Below, in pieces: positions 1 through 6,461 of a stretch of DNA of 8,998 nucleotides. Under the pieces are notes generated by a model. The model was not told the origin of the DNA. It did no database searches and worked only from the letters and a program-made list of their open reading frames with translations. Each line of letters opens with the position of its first letter. Positions within the stretch are counted from its first letter, which is position 1. Both the position numbers and the translations under genes were made by a program. The stretch covers positions 1 through 8,998 of the forward strand of contig JBJMLA010000173.1 of NCBI GenBank assembly GCA_045805505.1, read 5' to 3'. This DNA is from BP-464 sp045805505 (GTDB lineage Bacteria; Actinomycetota; Thermoleophilia; Solirubrobacterales; Solirubrobacteraceae).

Positions 1-951
1 CCACTGCTGGTCCCAGGGCCGCGGCAGGCCGAGCGCCTCGTTCCACGCCGGCAGCTGGATGGCCCGGGCGCGAGCGTTGCGGCCGAGCGTGACGGCGAGC
101 GCCTCGAGGACGATGCGCTGGACGTTGTTCTCGGGCTGGGTCTCGGTCAGGCCGAGCGAGTTGACCTGCACCCCGTAGCGGAAGCGCAGCTGCTTCTCGT
201 CGGTCACGCCGTAGCGGTTGCGCCCGATCTCCTCCCAGATGATCGACATCGCGCGCAGCTTCGCGTGCTCCTCGATGAACCGGACCCCGGCGTTGACGAA
301 GAACGAGATGCGGCTGAAGACCTTGCCCATCAGCGCCTCGTCGACGCGGTCGCGCACGGCGTCGAGCACCGCGATCGCGTTGGCCATCGCGAACGCGATC
401 TCCTGCACCGGGGTCGCGCCGGCCTCCTGCAGGTGGTAGCTGCAGATGTTGATCGGGTTCCACTTCGGAACCTCCTCGACGGTGTAGGCGACCATGTCGG
501 CGATGAGCCGCATCGAGGGCCCGGGCGGGAACGCGTAGGTCCCGCGGGCCAGGAACTCCTTGATGATGTCGTTCTGGGTCGTGCCCTGGAGGACCGACGC
601 CTCGACGCCCTGCTCCTCGGCGGTGACGATGTAGAGCGCCAGCAGCCAGGCCGCCGTCGCGTTGATCGTCATCGACGTGTTCATCTCGCCCAGCGGGATG
701 CCGTCGAGCAGCGCGAGCATGTCGCCGCGATGGGCGACCGGCACGCCGACCTTGCCGACCTCGCCGCGGGCGAGCTCGTGGTCTGCGTCATAACCCGTCT
801 GCGTCGGCAGGTCGAAGGCGATCGAGAGTCCGGTCTGGCCCTTGGCCAGGTTCGAGCGGTACAGCTCGTTGGACTTCTTGGCCGTGGAATGGCCTGCGTA
901 CGTACGCATCATCCACGGGCGGTCGGGCGAACTGAGTCGGTGGTCGGCCAT
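1..951 (-). CDS. meaA: Ethylmalonyl-CoA mutase-like (MeaA/Ecm) B12-dependent acyl-CoA mutase, N-terminal part, cut by window edge
   Basis: The first 317 residues of a coenzyme B12-dependent acyl-CoA mutase are visible: the catalytic TIM barrel. The cobalamin-binding domain lies beyond the edge. The ATG at 951 gives a protein starting ten residues before RPWMMRTYAGHSTAK, as in MeaA/Ecm proteins. Classical methylmalonyl-CoA mutase has a longer N-terminus with a YATMY segment, absent here. Further family motifs are GQTGLSIAFDLPTQTGYD (38-54), NTSMTINATAAW (91-102) and CSYHLQEAGA (170-179). By alignment from memory, Tyr18, Arg148 and His173 match methylmalonyl-CoA mutase Tyr89, Arg207 and His244. 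Tyr and Arg at the first two sites fit a carboxylated substrate and argue against isobutyryl-CoA mutase. Expected reaction: (2R)-ethylmalonyl-CoA to (2S)-methylsuccinyl-CoA. The ccr gene at the other end of the window supports Ecm, but methylmalonyl-CoA activity cannot be excluded. A candidate leaderless promoter lies at 960-965. Confidence 0.9.
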   Translation of the reverse strand, partial: MADHRLSSPDRPWMMRTYAGHSTAKKSNELYRSNLAKGQTGLSIAFDLPTQTGYDADHELARGEVGKVGVPVAHRGDMLALLDGIPLGEMNTSMTINATAAWLLALYIVTAEEQGVEASVLQGTTQNDIIKEFLARGTYAFPPGPSMRLIADMVAYTVEEVPKWNPINICSYHLQEAGATPVQEIAFAMANAIAVLDAVRDRVDEALMGKVFSRISFFVNAGVRFIEEHAKLRAMSIIWEEIGRNRYGVTDEKQLRFRYGVQVNSLGLTETQPENNVQRIVLEALAVTLGRNARARAIQLPAWNEALGLPRPWDQQW

Positions 952-959
952 CTTCAGGA

Positions 960-965
960 AGGATA
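960..965 (-). promoter_or_regulatory. Candidate -10 box TATCCT of the mutase gene (leaderless)
   Basis: On the minus strand TATCCT lies 8 nt before the mutase ATG (951). It fits the actinobacterial -10 consensus TAnnnT and would place the transcription start at or next to the A of ATG. No good Shine-Dalgarno precedes the ATG, and the -35 region is weak (GTCACG at a 17-nt spacing). The clpS gene has the identical TATCCT-N8-ATG arrangement. The box overlaps the ribosome binding region and first base of the divergent methyltransferase gene. Confidence 0.5.
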
Positions 966-1690
966 TGGGGCTCGTGCTGGGTCGTGACCCCCTGATCCCA
1001 CCCAAGCGCCTCCTGCGCTACGGCCGCGCGGACTTCGTCGACCGCGGCGACGAGCAGCTGGGGCACCTGCTCGACCTCGCCGGCCTGCAGCCGGACGCCG
1101 CCGTGCTCGAGATCGGCTGCGGCCCGGGATGCCTCGCACGGTCGCTCGTCCACTACCTCAGCGGCGGCAGCTACGACGGCTTCGACGCCGACGGCAAGGC
1201 GATCGGCTGGTGCCGGCGGGCCTACGGCCGGCGCCACGGCAACGCCCGGTTCCTGCGCGCCGACGTCTTCCACCCGCGCATCCACCCCGGCGGCGGGCAT
1301 TCGGCGGCCGACTACCGCTTCCCCTACGACGACGCGCGCTTCGACATCGTGGTGGCCACGTCGGTGTTCCCGCACATGCTCGAGGCCGAGACCGCCCACT
1401 ACCTCGAGGAGACGCGGCGGGTGCTGCGCCCCGGCGGGCGCGTGCTCGCCACGTTCTTCGTCCTCGACGACGCGTCGCGCGCCGCGATCGCCGCCGGCAC
1501 CGCCACGTTCCCGTTCCTGGATCCGCAGCAGCACGTCGCGATGGTGTCGGAGGACCTGCCCGACGAGGCGGTGGCCTACGACCGGGCCTGGATCGGCGAG
1601 CGCCTGGGCCTCGAGCTCGAGGTCCACGACGGGACCTGGCGCGGGGGAGAGGGCCGGACGCTGCTGGATATCGTCGTCGCCCGTGCGTGA
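965..1690 (+). CDS. Class I SAM-dependent methyltransferase
   Basis: A 241-residue Rossmann-fold methyltransferase. Motif I is EIGCGPG at 49-55, which binds S-adenosylmethionine. The acidic end of strand beta-2 lies in YDGFDAD (70-76). The segment FDIVVATSVFPHM (126-138) is followed by a helix and RRVLRPGGRVLATFF (151-165), the usual post-motif III arrangement. The N-terminal PPKRLLRYG (12-20) resembles the start of many small-molecule methyltransferases of this type. The acceptor cannot be read from the sequence. The frame is open upstream to 842, but those codons lie opposite the mutase gene. The ATG at 965 has AGGAA at 956-960 in front and starts where the family-like sequence begins; GTG at 974 is an alternative. 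The stop overlaps the next gene by 8 nt, so the two are probably translationally coupled. Confidence 0.85.
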   Translation: MGLVLGRDPLIPPKRLLRYGRADFVDRGDEQLGHLLDLAGLQPDAAVLEIGCGPGCLARSLVHYLSGGSYDGFDADGKAIGWCRRAYGRRHGNARFLRADVFHPRIHPGGGHSAADYRFPYDDARFDIVVATSVFPHMLEAETAHYLEETRRVLRPGGRVLATFFVLDDASRAAIAAGTATFPFLDPQQHVAMVSEDLPDEAVAYDRAWIGERLGLELEVHDGTWRGGEGRTLLDIVVARA

Positions 1691-2495
1691 GCTCGACGTC
1701 CAGCACCTCGGCCACCGCCACGTCGTCTCCTGCCACGAGCCCGAGCCCGGCGTGCTCGTCGATCCGGGGCCGTCCTCGTCGCTCGACGGCCTGCTGACGG
1801 CCCTCGGCGACGTCGAGGTCCGCCGGATCCTGCTGACCCACATCCACCTCGACCACGCCGGGGCGACCGGGCTGCTCGTCGAGCGCTTCCCGGACGCGGA
1901 GGTCTGGGTGCACGAGCGCGGCGCGCCACACGTCGTCGATCCGTCGAAGCTCGTGGCCAGCGCCACCCGGCTCTACGGCGACGACATGGACCGCCTGTGG
2001 GGGGCGATCGTGCCGGTCCCCGAGCGCAACCTGCGCGTCGTAGCGGGCGGCGAGTCGATCGACGGCTATCGCGTGGAGTACACGCCGGGTCATGCGTCCC
2101 ATCACGTCGCCTACCTGCACGAGGACAGCGGCACCGCCCTGTGCGGCGACGTCGCCGGCATCCGCATCGGCGACGGCCCGCTGATCGCCCCGACGCCTCC
2201 GCCCGACATCGACATCGAGGCGTGGCACGTCTCGCTCGACGCGATCGCGGCCTGGCGCCCGCAGCGCCTGGCCCTGACCCACTGGGGCAGCTTCACCGAC
2301 GTCGACGAGCACCTCGCGGGCCTGCACGCGGAGCTCGACGCGGCCGTCGAGCTGGCCGTGCGCACCGACGAGGCCGGCTATGCCGCGCTGATGGCCGAGC
2401 GCTTCGCCGCCGCCGGCGAGACCGGCTCCTACGAGCGGGCCTCGCCTGCGCCCACGCTGTACCCCGGTCTGTCCAGATACCTCGACAAGCGCTGA
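1683..2495 (+). CDS. Metallo-beta-lactamase-fold hydrolase
   Basis: A 270-residue protein with the full metal-binding set of the metallo-beta-lactamase fold: THIHLDHAG with His53, His55, Asp57 and His58, then His137 in YTPGHASHH, Asp156 in CGDVAG, and His200 in LTHWGS. Two metal ions, usually zinc, are expected. The domain fills residues 1 to about 212. A helical C-terminal tail (about 213-270) may shape the active site. The overall form resembles the glyoxalase II/hydrolase branch, but the substrate is unknown. The start is a GTG inside the overlap GTGCGTGA, where the methyltransferase ends, indicating an operon with that gene. A joint role is inferred from this coupling only. Nothing needed for catalysis appears to be missing. 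Confidence 0.9.
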   Translation: MRELDVQHLGHRHVVSCHEPEPGVLVDPGPSSSLDGLLTALGDVEVRRILLTHIHLDHAGATGLLVERFPDAEVWVHERGAPHVVDPSKLVASATRLYGDDMDRLWGAIVPVPERNLRVVAGGESIDGYRVEYTPGHASHHVAYLHEDSGTALCGDVAGIRIGDGPLIAPTPPPDIDIEAWHVSLDAIAAWRPQRLALTHWGSFTDVDEHLAGLHAELDAAVELAVRTDEAGYAALMAERFAAAGETGSYERASPAPTLYPGLSRYLDKR

Positions 2496-2511
2496 CCTCG
2501 TCCCTTATCCT
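2482..2511 (+). promoter_or_regulatory. Candidate clpS promoter (TCGACA-N18-TATCCT), leaderless
   Basis: TCGACA at 2482-2487 matches five of six bases of TTGACA. TATCCT at 2506-2511 fits the TAnnnT -10 pattern after an 18-nt spacer. The -10 box ends 8 nt before the clpS ATG, so transcription would begin at or just before the start codon. The -35 element lies inside the last codons of the hydrolase gene. This suggests clpS has its own start even though it sits only 24 nt behind that gene. Confidence 0.5.
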
Positions 2512-2519
2512 GGGGGCCG

Positions 2520-2807
2520 ATGTCCGCGGTAATCGAGCTACCGCGCGTCGACGGTCCCGGCACGGGCACCGGAGGCGCGTGGCACGTCATCGTCGAGAAC
2601 GACGACCACAACACCTTCGACAGCGTCGCTGAGGCGCTGGCCTACACGATCCCGGGTGTCACGCTCGCGCAGGGCTATGCGCTGGCCCACCGGATCCACC
2701 AGACGGGCCTGGCCATCGTCTGGACCGGCGACCAGGACCTCGCGGAGGGGTACTGGGGCCAGCTGGCGGACGCAGGGCTGACGATGGCTCCGCTCGAGCG
2801 CGCATAG
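2520..2807 (+). CDS. clpS: ATP-dependent Clp protease adaptor ClpS
   Basis: A 95-residue ClpS adaptor, which delivers proteins with destabilising N-terminal residues (N-end rule) to a ClpA/ClpC-type unfoldase. The core starts near residue 21 with WHVIVENDDHNTF. Asn27, Asp28 and His60 (in AHRIHQTGLA) correspond to the residues that hold the substrate alpha-amino group in E. coli ClpS (Asn34, Asp35, His66). The IPG at 44-46 and the C-terminal AGLTMAPLE (85-93) are typical of actinobacterial and cyanobacterial members. Phe33 occupies the position of the E. coli gatekeeper Met40, which could alter residue selectivity. The first 20 residues are a Gly/Pro-rich tail, the part that in the family contacts the unfoldase. 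No clp ATPase gene is in the window. Transcription may be leaderless from TATCCT at 2506-2511. Confidence 0.9.
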   Translation: MSAVIELPRVDGPGTGTGGAWHVIVENDDHNTFDSVAEALAYTIPGVTLAQGYALAHRIHQTGLAIVWTGDQDLAEGYWGQLADAGLTMAPLERA

Positions 2808-2848
2808 CGCGCCGAAGTTTGGCAACCTCCTAGTTGCGGGGAACCCGC
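2798..2848 (+). other. Cluster of three short inverted repeats between clpS and the sigma gene
   Basis: Three small hairpins can be read. GCGCGC-ATA-GCGCGC (2798-2812) spans the clpS stop codon. GCAAC-CTCCTA-GTTGC is at 2822-2837, and GCGGG-GAA-CCCGC at 2836-2848. The second and third share two bases and cannot form fully together. None is followed by a T run, so a classical intrinsic terminator is not supported. In DNA this GC-rich, short palindromes arise easily by chance, so any function (termination, leader structure) is uncertain. Confidence 0.3.
2817..2843 (+). promoter_or_regulatory. Possible SigB/SigF-type promoter upstream of the sigma gene
   Basis: GTTT at 2817-2820 and GGGGAA at 2838-2843 are separated by 17 nt. 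This resembles promoters read by SigB/SigF-family factors (GTTT, a spacer of about 12-17 nt, then GGGTAT-like), with mismatches in the -10 part. It would start transcription near 2850, just ahead of the AGGGA ribosome site at 2854-2858. It would fit autoregulation of the sigma gene behind it. The match is imperfect and is offered as a candidate. Confidence 0.3.
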
Positions 2849-2863
2849 GACTCAGGGACCACG

Positions 2864-3643
2864 ATGGAAGCCGGGGGAACGACAAGCACGGCCGGTAGGG
2901 CGGCCCGGGAGCGCGAGTTGCTGCGCCGCTTCCACCTGCACGGCGACACCACCGCCCGCGATGAGCTGGCCGAGGAGATGCTGCCGCTGGCGCGCGCCCT
3001 CGCGGGCCGCTACGCCGGGCGCGGCGAGCCGATCGAGGATCTCGTCCAGGTCGCGTGCATCGGGATCATGAAGGCCATCGACGGCTTCGACCTCGAGCGC
3101 GAGGTCCGCTTCTCCTCCTACGCGACGCCGACCGTCCTGGGCGAGATCAAGCGCTACTTCCGCGACAAGACGTGGGCGATGCGCGTGCCCCGCGGGATGC
3201 AGGAGCTCCAGCTCCAGATCGCCCGCGCCCGCGACAGGCTCACCACCGAGCTGGGCCGCTCGCCCAACGTCCAGGAGCTCGCCGAGGCGGTCGATCAGCC
3301 GTTCGAGGAGGTCCTGCTGACCATCCAGTCCCAGGAGGCGCGCCGGACTCGCTCGCTCGAGGAGCCGATGGGGGAGGACATGACGCTCGCCGACGCGGTC
3401 GGCGGCGTGGATCCCGAGCTGGCCCGGGCCGAGATCCGCGTCCTGCTCGATGAGGCGTTCGACGTGCTCTCCGACCGCGACCAGGAGGTCCTGCGGCTGC
3501 GCTTCGAGCAGGACCTGACCCAGACCGAGATCTCGGCCCGCATCGGCGTCTCGCAGATGCAGGTCTCGCGGCTGATCCGCCAGTCGCTCGCGCGGCTGCG
3601 CATGGACATCGAGCGGGCCCAGCGCCGCGAGGACGCGGCCTAG
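2864..3643 (+). CDS. SigB/SigF-family RNA polymerase sigma factor (group 3)
   Basis: A 259-residue alternative sigma factor of the SigB/SigF/SigG type that directs RNA polymerase to stress or development promoters. Region 2 includes EDLVQVACIGIMKAIDGFD (58-76) and FSSYATPTVLGEIKRYFRD (83-101), followed by RVPRGMQEL (107-115), the usual run from 2.4 into region 3. Region 3 contains GRSPNVQELAEAV (131-143). Region 4 has LSDRDQEVLRLRF (202-214) and the helix-turn-helix TQTEISARIGVSQMQVSRL (219-237). The frame is open from 2834, but the ATG at 2864 is preferred: AGGGA lies five bases before it, and codons before it fall among inverted repeats and the candidate promoter. SigB/SigF genes usually sit beside an RsbW-type anti-sigma kinase and its antagonist; neither is here, so control must come from elsewhere. 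Confidence 0.92.
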   Translation: MEAGGTTSTAGRAARERELLRRFHLHGDTTARDELAEEMLPLARALAGRYAGRGEPIEDLVQVACIGIMKAIDGFDLEREVRFSSYATPTVLGEIKRYFRDKTWAMRVPRGMQELQLQIARARDRLTTELGRSPNVQELAEAVDQPFEEVLLTIQSQEARRTRSLEEPMGEDMTLADAVGGVDPELARAEIRVLLDEAFDVLSDRDQEVLRLRFEQDLTQTEISARIGVSQMQVSRLIRQSLARLRMDIERAQRREDAA

Positions 3644-3661
3644 CCGCCCGGTGGCGCGATC

Positions 3662-4852
3662 ATGTCGGTGGTGCAGTCCACCGACGTCCTGATCCTCGGC
3701 GCGGGCGCCGCCGGCCTGATGTGCGCCCTGACCGCCGCGGGGCGCGGGCGGCGCGTGCTCGTGCTCGAGCGCTCCAACAAGCCGGGCAAGAAGATCCTGA
3801 TGTCCGGTGGCGGGCGGTGCAACTTCACCAACGTCCACACGGATCCCGCGGACTTCGCCTCGGAGAACCCGCACTTCTGCAAGTCCGCCCTGGCGCGCTA
3901 CACGCCGTGGGACTTCATCGCGATGGTTGAGCGCCACGGCATCGCCTACCACGAGAAGAAGCTCGGCCAGCTGTTCTGCGACAACAGCTCGCGCGACATC
4001 CTCGACATGCTGCTCGACGAGTGCCGTCAGGCCGGGGTGGAGGTCCGCGTGCGGGGGGCGGTGGAATCCGTCGAGCGGACGGCCGAGGGCTACGCGGTGT
4101 ACACGGGCGGGGGGACGGTCACCTGCGGATCGGTGGTGATCGCCACCGGCGGGCTGTCCGTCCCGACGCTCGGCGGCAGCGGGTTCGGCTACGACGTCGC
4201 CCGGCAGTTCGGCCACGACGTGCTCCCCACGAGCGCGGGACTGGTGCCGTTCACGGCCTCCGGGGCGCTGGGCGAGCTGTGCGCCGAGCTGACGGGCACG
4301 TCTGCGGACAGCCTCGTGCGGTGCAACGGCGAGGCGTTCCGCGAGAACCTCCTGTTCACCCACCGCGGCCTGAGCGGACCCGCGATCCTGCAGATCTCGT
4401 CGTTCTGGCGGCCGGGCGACGCGGTCGAGATCGACCTGCTGCCCGACCGCGACGCACACGCATGGCTGGAGGACCAGCGCGCGGCGCGGCCGGACACCTC
4501 GCTGCGGACCGTGCTGGGCGAGGTCTTCACCAAGCGCATGGCGGGCCTCATCACCGAGCGCTGGTTCGGGTCGTCGCCGCCCATGCGCCGGCTGACGCCG
4601 GCGCGGCTACGCGAGATCGCCGACGCCCTGGCCGCGTGGCGCGTGGTGCCCGGCGGCACCGAGGGCTACCGCACGGCGGAGGTCACGCTGGGCGGCGTCG
4701 ACACGCGGGAGGTCTCGTCGAAGACCATGGAGTCGCGGCGCAGCCCCGGGCTCTACTTCGTCGGCGAGGTCCTCGACGTGACGGGTCGCCTCGGCGGGTT
4801 CAACTTCCAGTGGGCCTGGGCGTCGGGCTTCGCGGCCGGGCAGGTCGCGTGA
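3662..4852 (+). CDS. BaiN/HI0933-family NAD(P)/FAD-dependent oxidoreductase
   Basis: A 396-residue flavoprotein of the HI0933/YhiN family, a usual length for it. An N-terminal Rossmann fold carries GAGAAG at 13-18 for FAD, with Glu36 at the end of the second strand. PGKKILMSGGGRCNFTN (41-57) is the family hallmark. A central beta-rich insertion runs from about 190 to 340. The C-terminal GLYFVGEVLDVTGRLGGFNFQ (about 364-384) closes the FAD site. The physiological substrate of most members is unknown; relatives have been named aminoacetone oxidase or linked to bile acid reduction, but nothing here supports either. The gene starts 18 nt after the sigma gene, has only a weak ribosome site, and is probably cotranscribed. 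It ends 19 nt from a convergent gene with no clear terminator between. Confidence 0.9.
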   Translation: MSVVQSTDVLILGAGAAGLMCALTAAGRGRRVLVLERSNKPGKKILMSGGGRCNFTNVHTDPADFASENPHFCKSALARYTPWDFIAMVERHGIAYHEKKLGQLFCDNSSRDILDMLLDECRQAGVEVRVRGAVESVERTAEGYAVYTGGGTVTCGSVVIATGGLSVPTLGGSGFGYDVARQFGHDVLPTSAGLVPFTASGALGELCAELTGTSADSLVRCNGEAFRENLLFTHRGLSGPAILQISSFWRPGDAVEIDLLPDRDAHAWLEDQRAARPDTSLRTVLGEVFTKRMAGLITERWFGSSPPMRRLTPARLREIADALAAWRVVPGGTEGYRTAEVTLGGVDTREVSSKTMESRRSPGLYFVGEVLDVTGRLGGFNFQWAWASGFAAGQVA

Positions 4853-4871
4853 GCTCGATGCCCTACCCGCA

Positions 4872-5954
4872 CTAGAAGTCGCTCTCCGGCTTGGGCTTCT
4901 CCTTGATCGGCCCGTCCGGGTTGGCGGAGATGCCGGGCGAGAACCGGTAGGCGCCGCTGGGGTCCTTGCGCGTCATGACGAAGGTCTTGGAGCCGAGGCT
5001 CCGCTCCTTGCCCGAGCCGAGCCGGAAGGTCCCCGCGAGGGTCATCGTGACGGTGAGCCGCTTGGTGACGGCCCGGTCGAACGCCCTGAGCACCTTCTTG
5101 CTGAAGCCGGCGTCGCGCGACGTGTAGAGGTAGATGCCCGCGGACTTCTTGTTCGTCTTCATCGTCACGTCGAGGATCTTCGCCGGGACGTGCAGCTTGC
5201 GCGCCGAGGCGGCGCTGAGCGTGAGCGTCACGTTGAACGTGCAGTTCACGCCCTTGGTGTTGATGCACTGGACGTGCACGGTCGGATCGTCGGAGAGGTC
5301 GCCGAGCGTGCTGGCGAGCAGCGTCGTCTGCATCTCCCAGGGCGGGCAGCCGTCGGCGTCGACGGCGGAGACCGCGGCGGCGCGGGCCACGGCTCGTCCA
5401 TCGGCGAACGAGGAGGTGCACTTGTCGCGGTCGTCGGCCACCCCGTCACGGTCGCCGTCGGGGCACCCGTCCTTGGTAAGCCCGTGTTCGATGCTGCCCT
5501 CGTCGGGACAGGCGTCGGCGGAGTCGGCCACGTCGTCGCCGTCGCGGTCCGGGCAGCCGGTTGCGGTGTTGGGGCCGGCCACCGTCGGGCACGCATCGCT
5601 GGAGTCGGGGATGCCGTCGGCGTCGCCGTCGGCATATCCGGCGCCGGCGGGCCCTGTCGGACCGGTGGGAGCCGCGGCCGGACACCCGCCGTTGGAGGGC
5701 GGGCCTGGCTGGGTGGGGCACTTGTCGTTGGCGCCGTAGGTCCCATCGCCGTCGGGGTCCGGGCAGCCGGATCCTCCGACCCCGGGCTCGGTCGGGCACT
5801 GGTCCGTCGCGTCAGGCGTGCCGTCGCAGTCCTGGTCGGGGTGACCGTTGGTCATGCCACCGCACGAGGACTGGCGGGGGGCCGTGTCGGCCCCCTGCGC
5901 CACCACGGGCATGGCGAGGATCAGCAGGGCGAGGAACAGCAGGACCGGGCGCAT
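4872..5954 (-). CDS. Secreted thrombospondin type 3 repeat (calcium-binding) protein
   Basis: A 360-residue exported protein. Residues 1-21 form a signal peptide: MR, a hydrophobic stretch of Leu/Ala, then AMPVVAQG; cleavage is likely near 20-22. Five acidic DxDxDGxxDxxDxCP-type motifs follow at 40-54, 66-80, 109-123, 136-150 and 166-179, typical of thrombospondin type 3 calcium-binding repeats with regular cysteines. Three collagen-like GXY triplets (about 99-107) sit between repeats two and three. Residues about 205-345 form a separate beta-rich domain I do not recognise, followed by a polar, Pro/Lys-rich tail. No LPXTG signal or C-terminal membrane anchor is seen, so it is probably released or loosely bound to the envelope. 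The frame is open to a GTG at 5996, but ATG 5954 begins a clean signal peptide; GAAGG lies 7 nt before it and AGGAGG directly abuts it. Confidence 0.85.
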   Translation of the reverse strand: MRPVLLFLALLILAMPVVAQGADTAPRQSSCGGMTNGHPDQDCDGTPDATDQCPTEPGVGGSGCPDPDGDGTYGANDKCPTQPGPPSNGGCPAAAPTGPTGPAGAGYADGDADGIPDSSDACPTVAGPNTATGCPDRDGDDVADSADACPDEGSIEHGLTKDGCPDGDRDGVADDRDKCTSSFADGRAVARAAAVSAVDADGCPPWEMQTTLLASTLGDLSDDPTVHVQCINTKGVNCTFNVTLTLSAASARKLHVPAKILDVTMKTNKKSAGIYLYTSRDAGFSKKVLRAFDRAVTKRLTVTMTLAGTFRLGSGKERSLGSKTFVMTRKDPSGAYRFSPGISANPDGPIKEKPKPESDF

Positions 5955-6026
5955 CCTCCTACCTTCGACAGAAAGGGCCACGAGCGCGATCCCCACTTCT
6001 GTGGGCGATGGGCACGATCCTGGTGG

Positions 6027-6410
6027 TTACGGGGCGGAACCGCCGCGATAGTCGTTGCACGCGGCCTCCCACTCATCGGGCGACAGCGCCCAGTCGCTCG
6101 GACGCGCGGGGTAGGGAACCTGTTCGAGCAGCAGCGACTCGACGCGCGCGGTGACGGATCCGATGCTCTCGCCCCAGCCAGGCCGGCTCTCGCGCACGAT
6201 GCGCCGCCCCGCCCTGGTGGCGCGCGGAATCGTGCCGTACGTCTTCACCAAGCCGGCGGCCTGCAGCCGTTGGACCGCGCGCTCGAGCTCCTCGCGTGTC
6301 GGGACGGTCATGTTGATCGCGTCGGCGTTCGAGATGACCGAGCGCAACGTGCCCCGAGGGCCCGAACGGGCGACTGCCTGCAGGATCCAGGCATGGTGCC
6401 GCTCCCACAT
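6027..6410 (-). CDS. Small winged-helix-like putative DNA-binding protein
   Basis: A 127-residue protein that I do not assign to a named family. Residues 1-75 look like a winged helix: a first helix in HHAWILQAVARSG, a possible second in TLRSVISNADAI, a probable recognition helix in TREELERAVQRLQAAGLV, then a basic wing-like stretch around TIPRATRAGRRIVRES. The end, ALSPDEWEAACNDYRGG, is a second conserved-looking helix. The arrangement suggests DNA binding or protein contact rather than catalysis. It lies 72 nt ahead of the thrombospondin-repeat gene on the same strand, and divergent from the ECF sigma gene across a region with a long hairpin, so it may regulate that region (inference). TAGGGT at 6419-6424 suggests a leaderless start. 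Confidence 0.65.
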   Translation of the reverse strand: MWERHHAWILQAVARSGPRGTLRSVISNADAINMTVPTREELERAVQRLQAAGLVKTYGTIPRATRAGRRIVRESRPGWGESIGSVTARVESLLLEQVPYPARPSDWALSPDEWEAACNDYRGGSAP

Positions 6411-6418
6411 GGCTCATC

Positions 6419-6424
6419 ACCCTA
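6419..6424 (-). promoter_or_regulatory. Candidate -10 box TAGGGT for the winged-helix gene (leaderless)
   Basis: Read on the minus strand, TAGGGT ends 8 nt before the ATG at 6410, the same spacing as the TATCCT boxes of the mutase and clpS genes. It fits the actinobacterial TAnnnT pattern. Only a poor -35 match is present upstream. AGGG inside the box could alternatively serve as a distant ribosome site, so the leaderless reading is not certain. Confidence 0.45.
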
Positions 6425-6461
6425 TGGCGATCGCCGCTCCTGAACCGGCCGTATTCGCATT

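Noticed and set aside
842..964. N-terminal extension of the methyltransferase into the mutase gene
   Set aside because: This DNA encodes the conserved RPW...YAGHSTAK region of the mutase on the other strand. A ribosome site is placed for the ATG at 965.
265..987. Plus-strand open frame opposite the mutase gene
   Set aside because: The minus strand encodes highly conserved mutase motifs throughout; the plus frame is an antisense shadow.
2852..4459. Long open frame of 535 codons on the minus strand, opposite the sigma factor and flavoprotein genes
   Set aside because: It lies fully antisense to two genes with strong family motifs. Its translation is low-complexity and rich in Arg/Ala/Asp/His, as expected from GC-rich antisense frames.
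5400..5840. DNA tandem repeat or CRISPR-like array in the thrombospondin-repeat gene
   Set aside because: The periodicity comes from repeated protein motifs. The DNA copies are diverged and unevenly spaced, with no identical direct repeats and spacers.
5190..6443. Plus-strand open frame of 417 codons opposite the thrombospondin-repeat and winged-helix genes
   Set aside because: The translation is Gly/Val/Arg-rich with periodicity that mirrors the repeats on the other strand. No signal peptide or recognisable domain is present.
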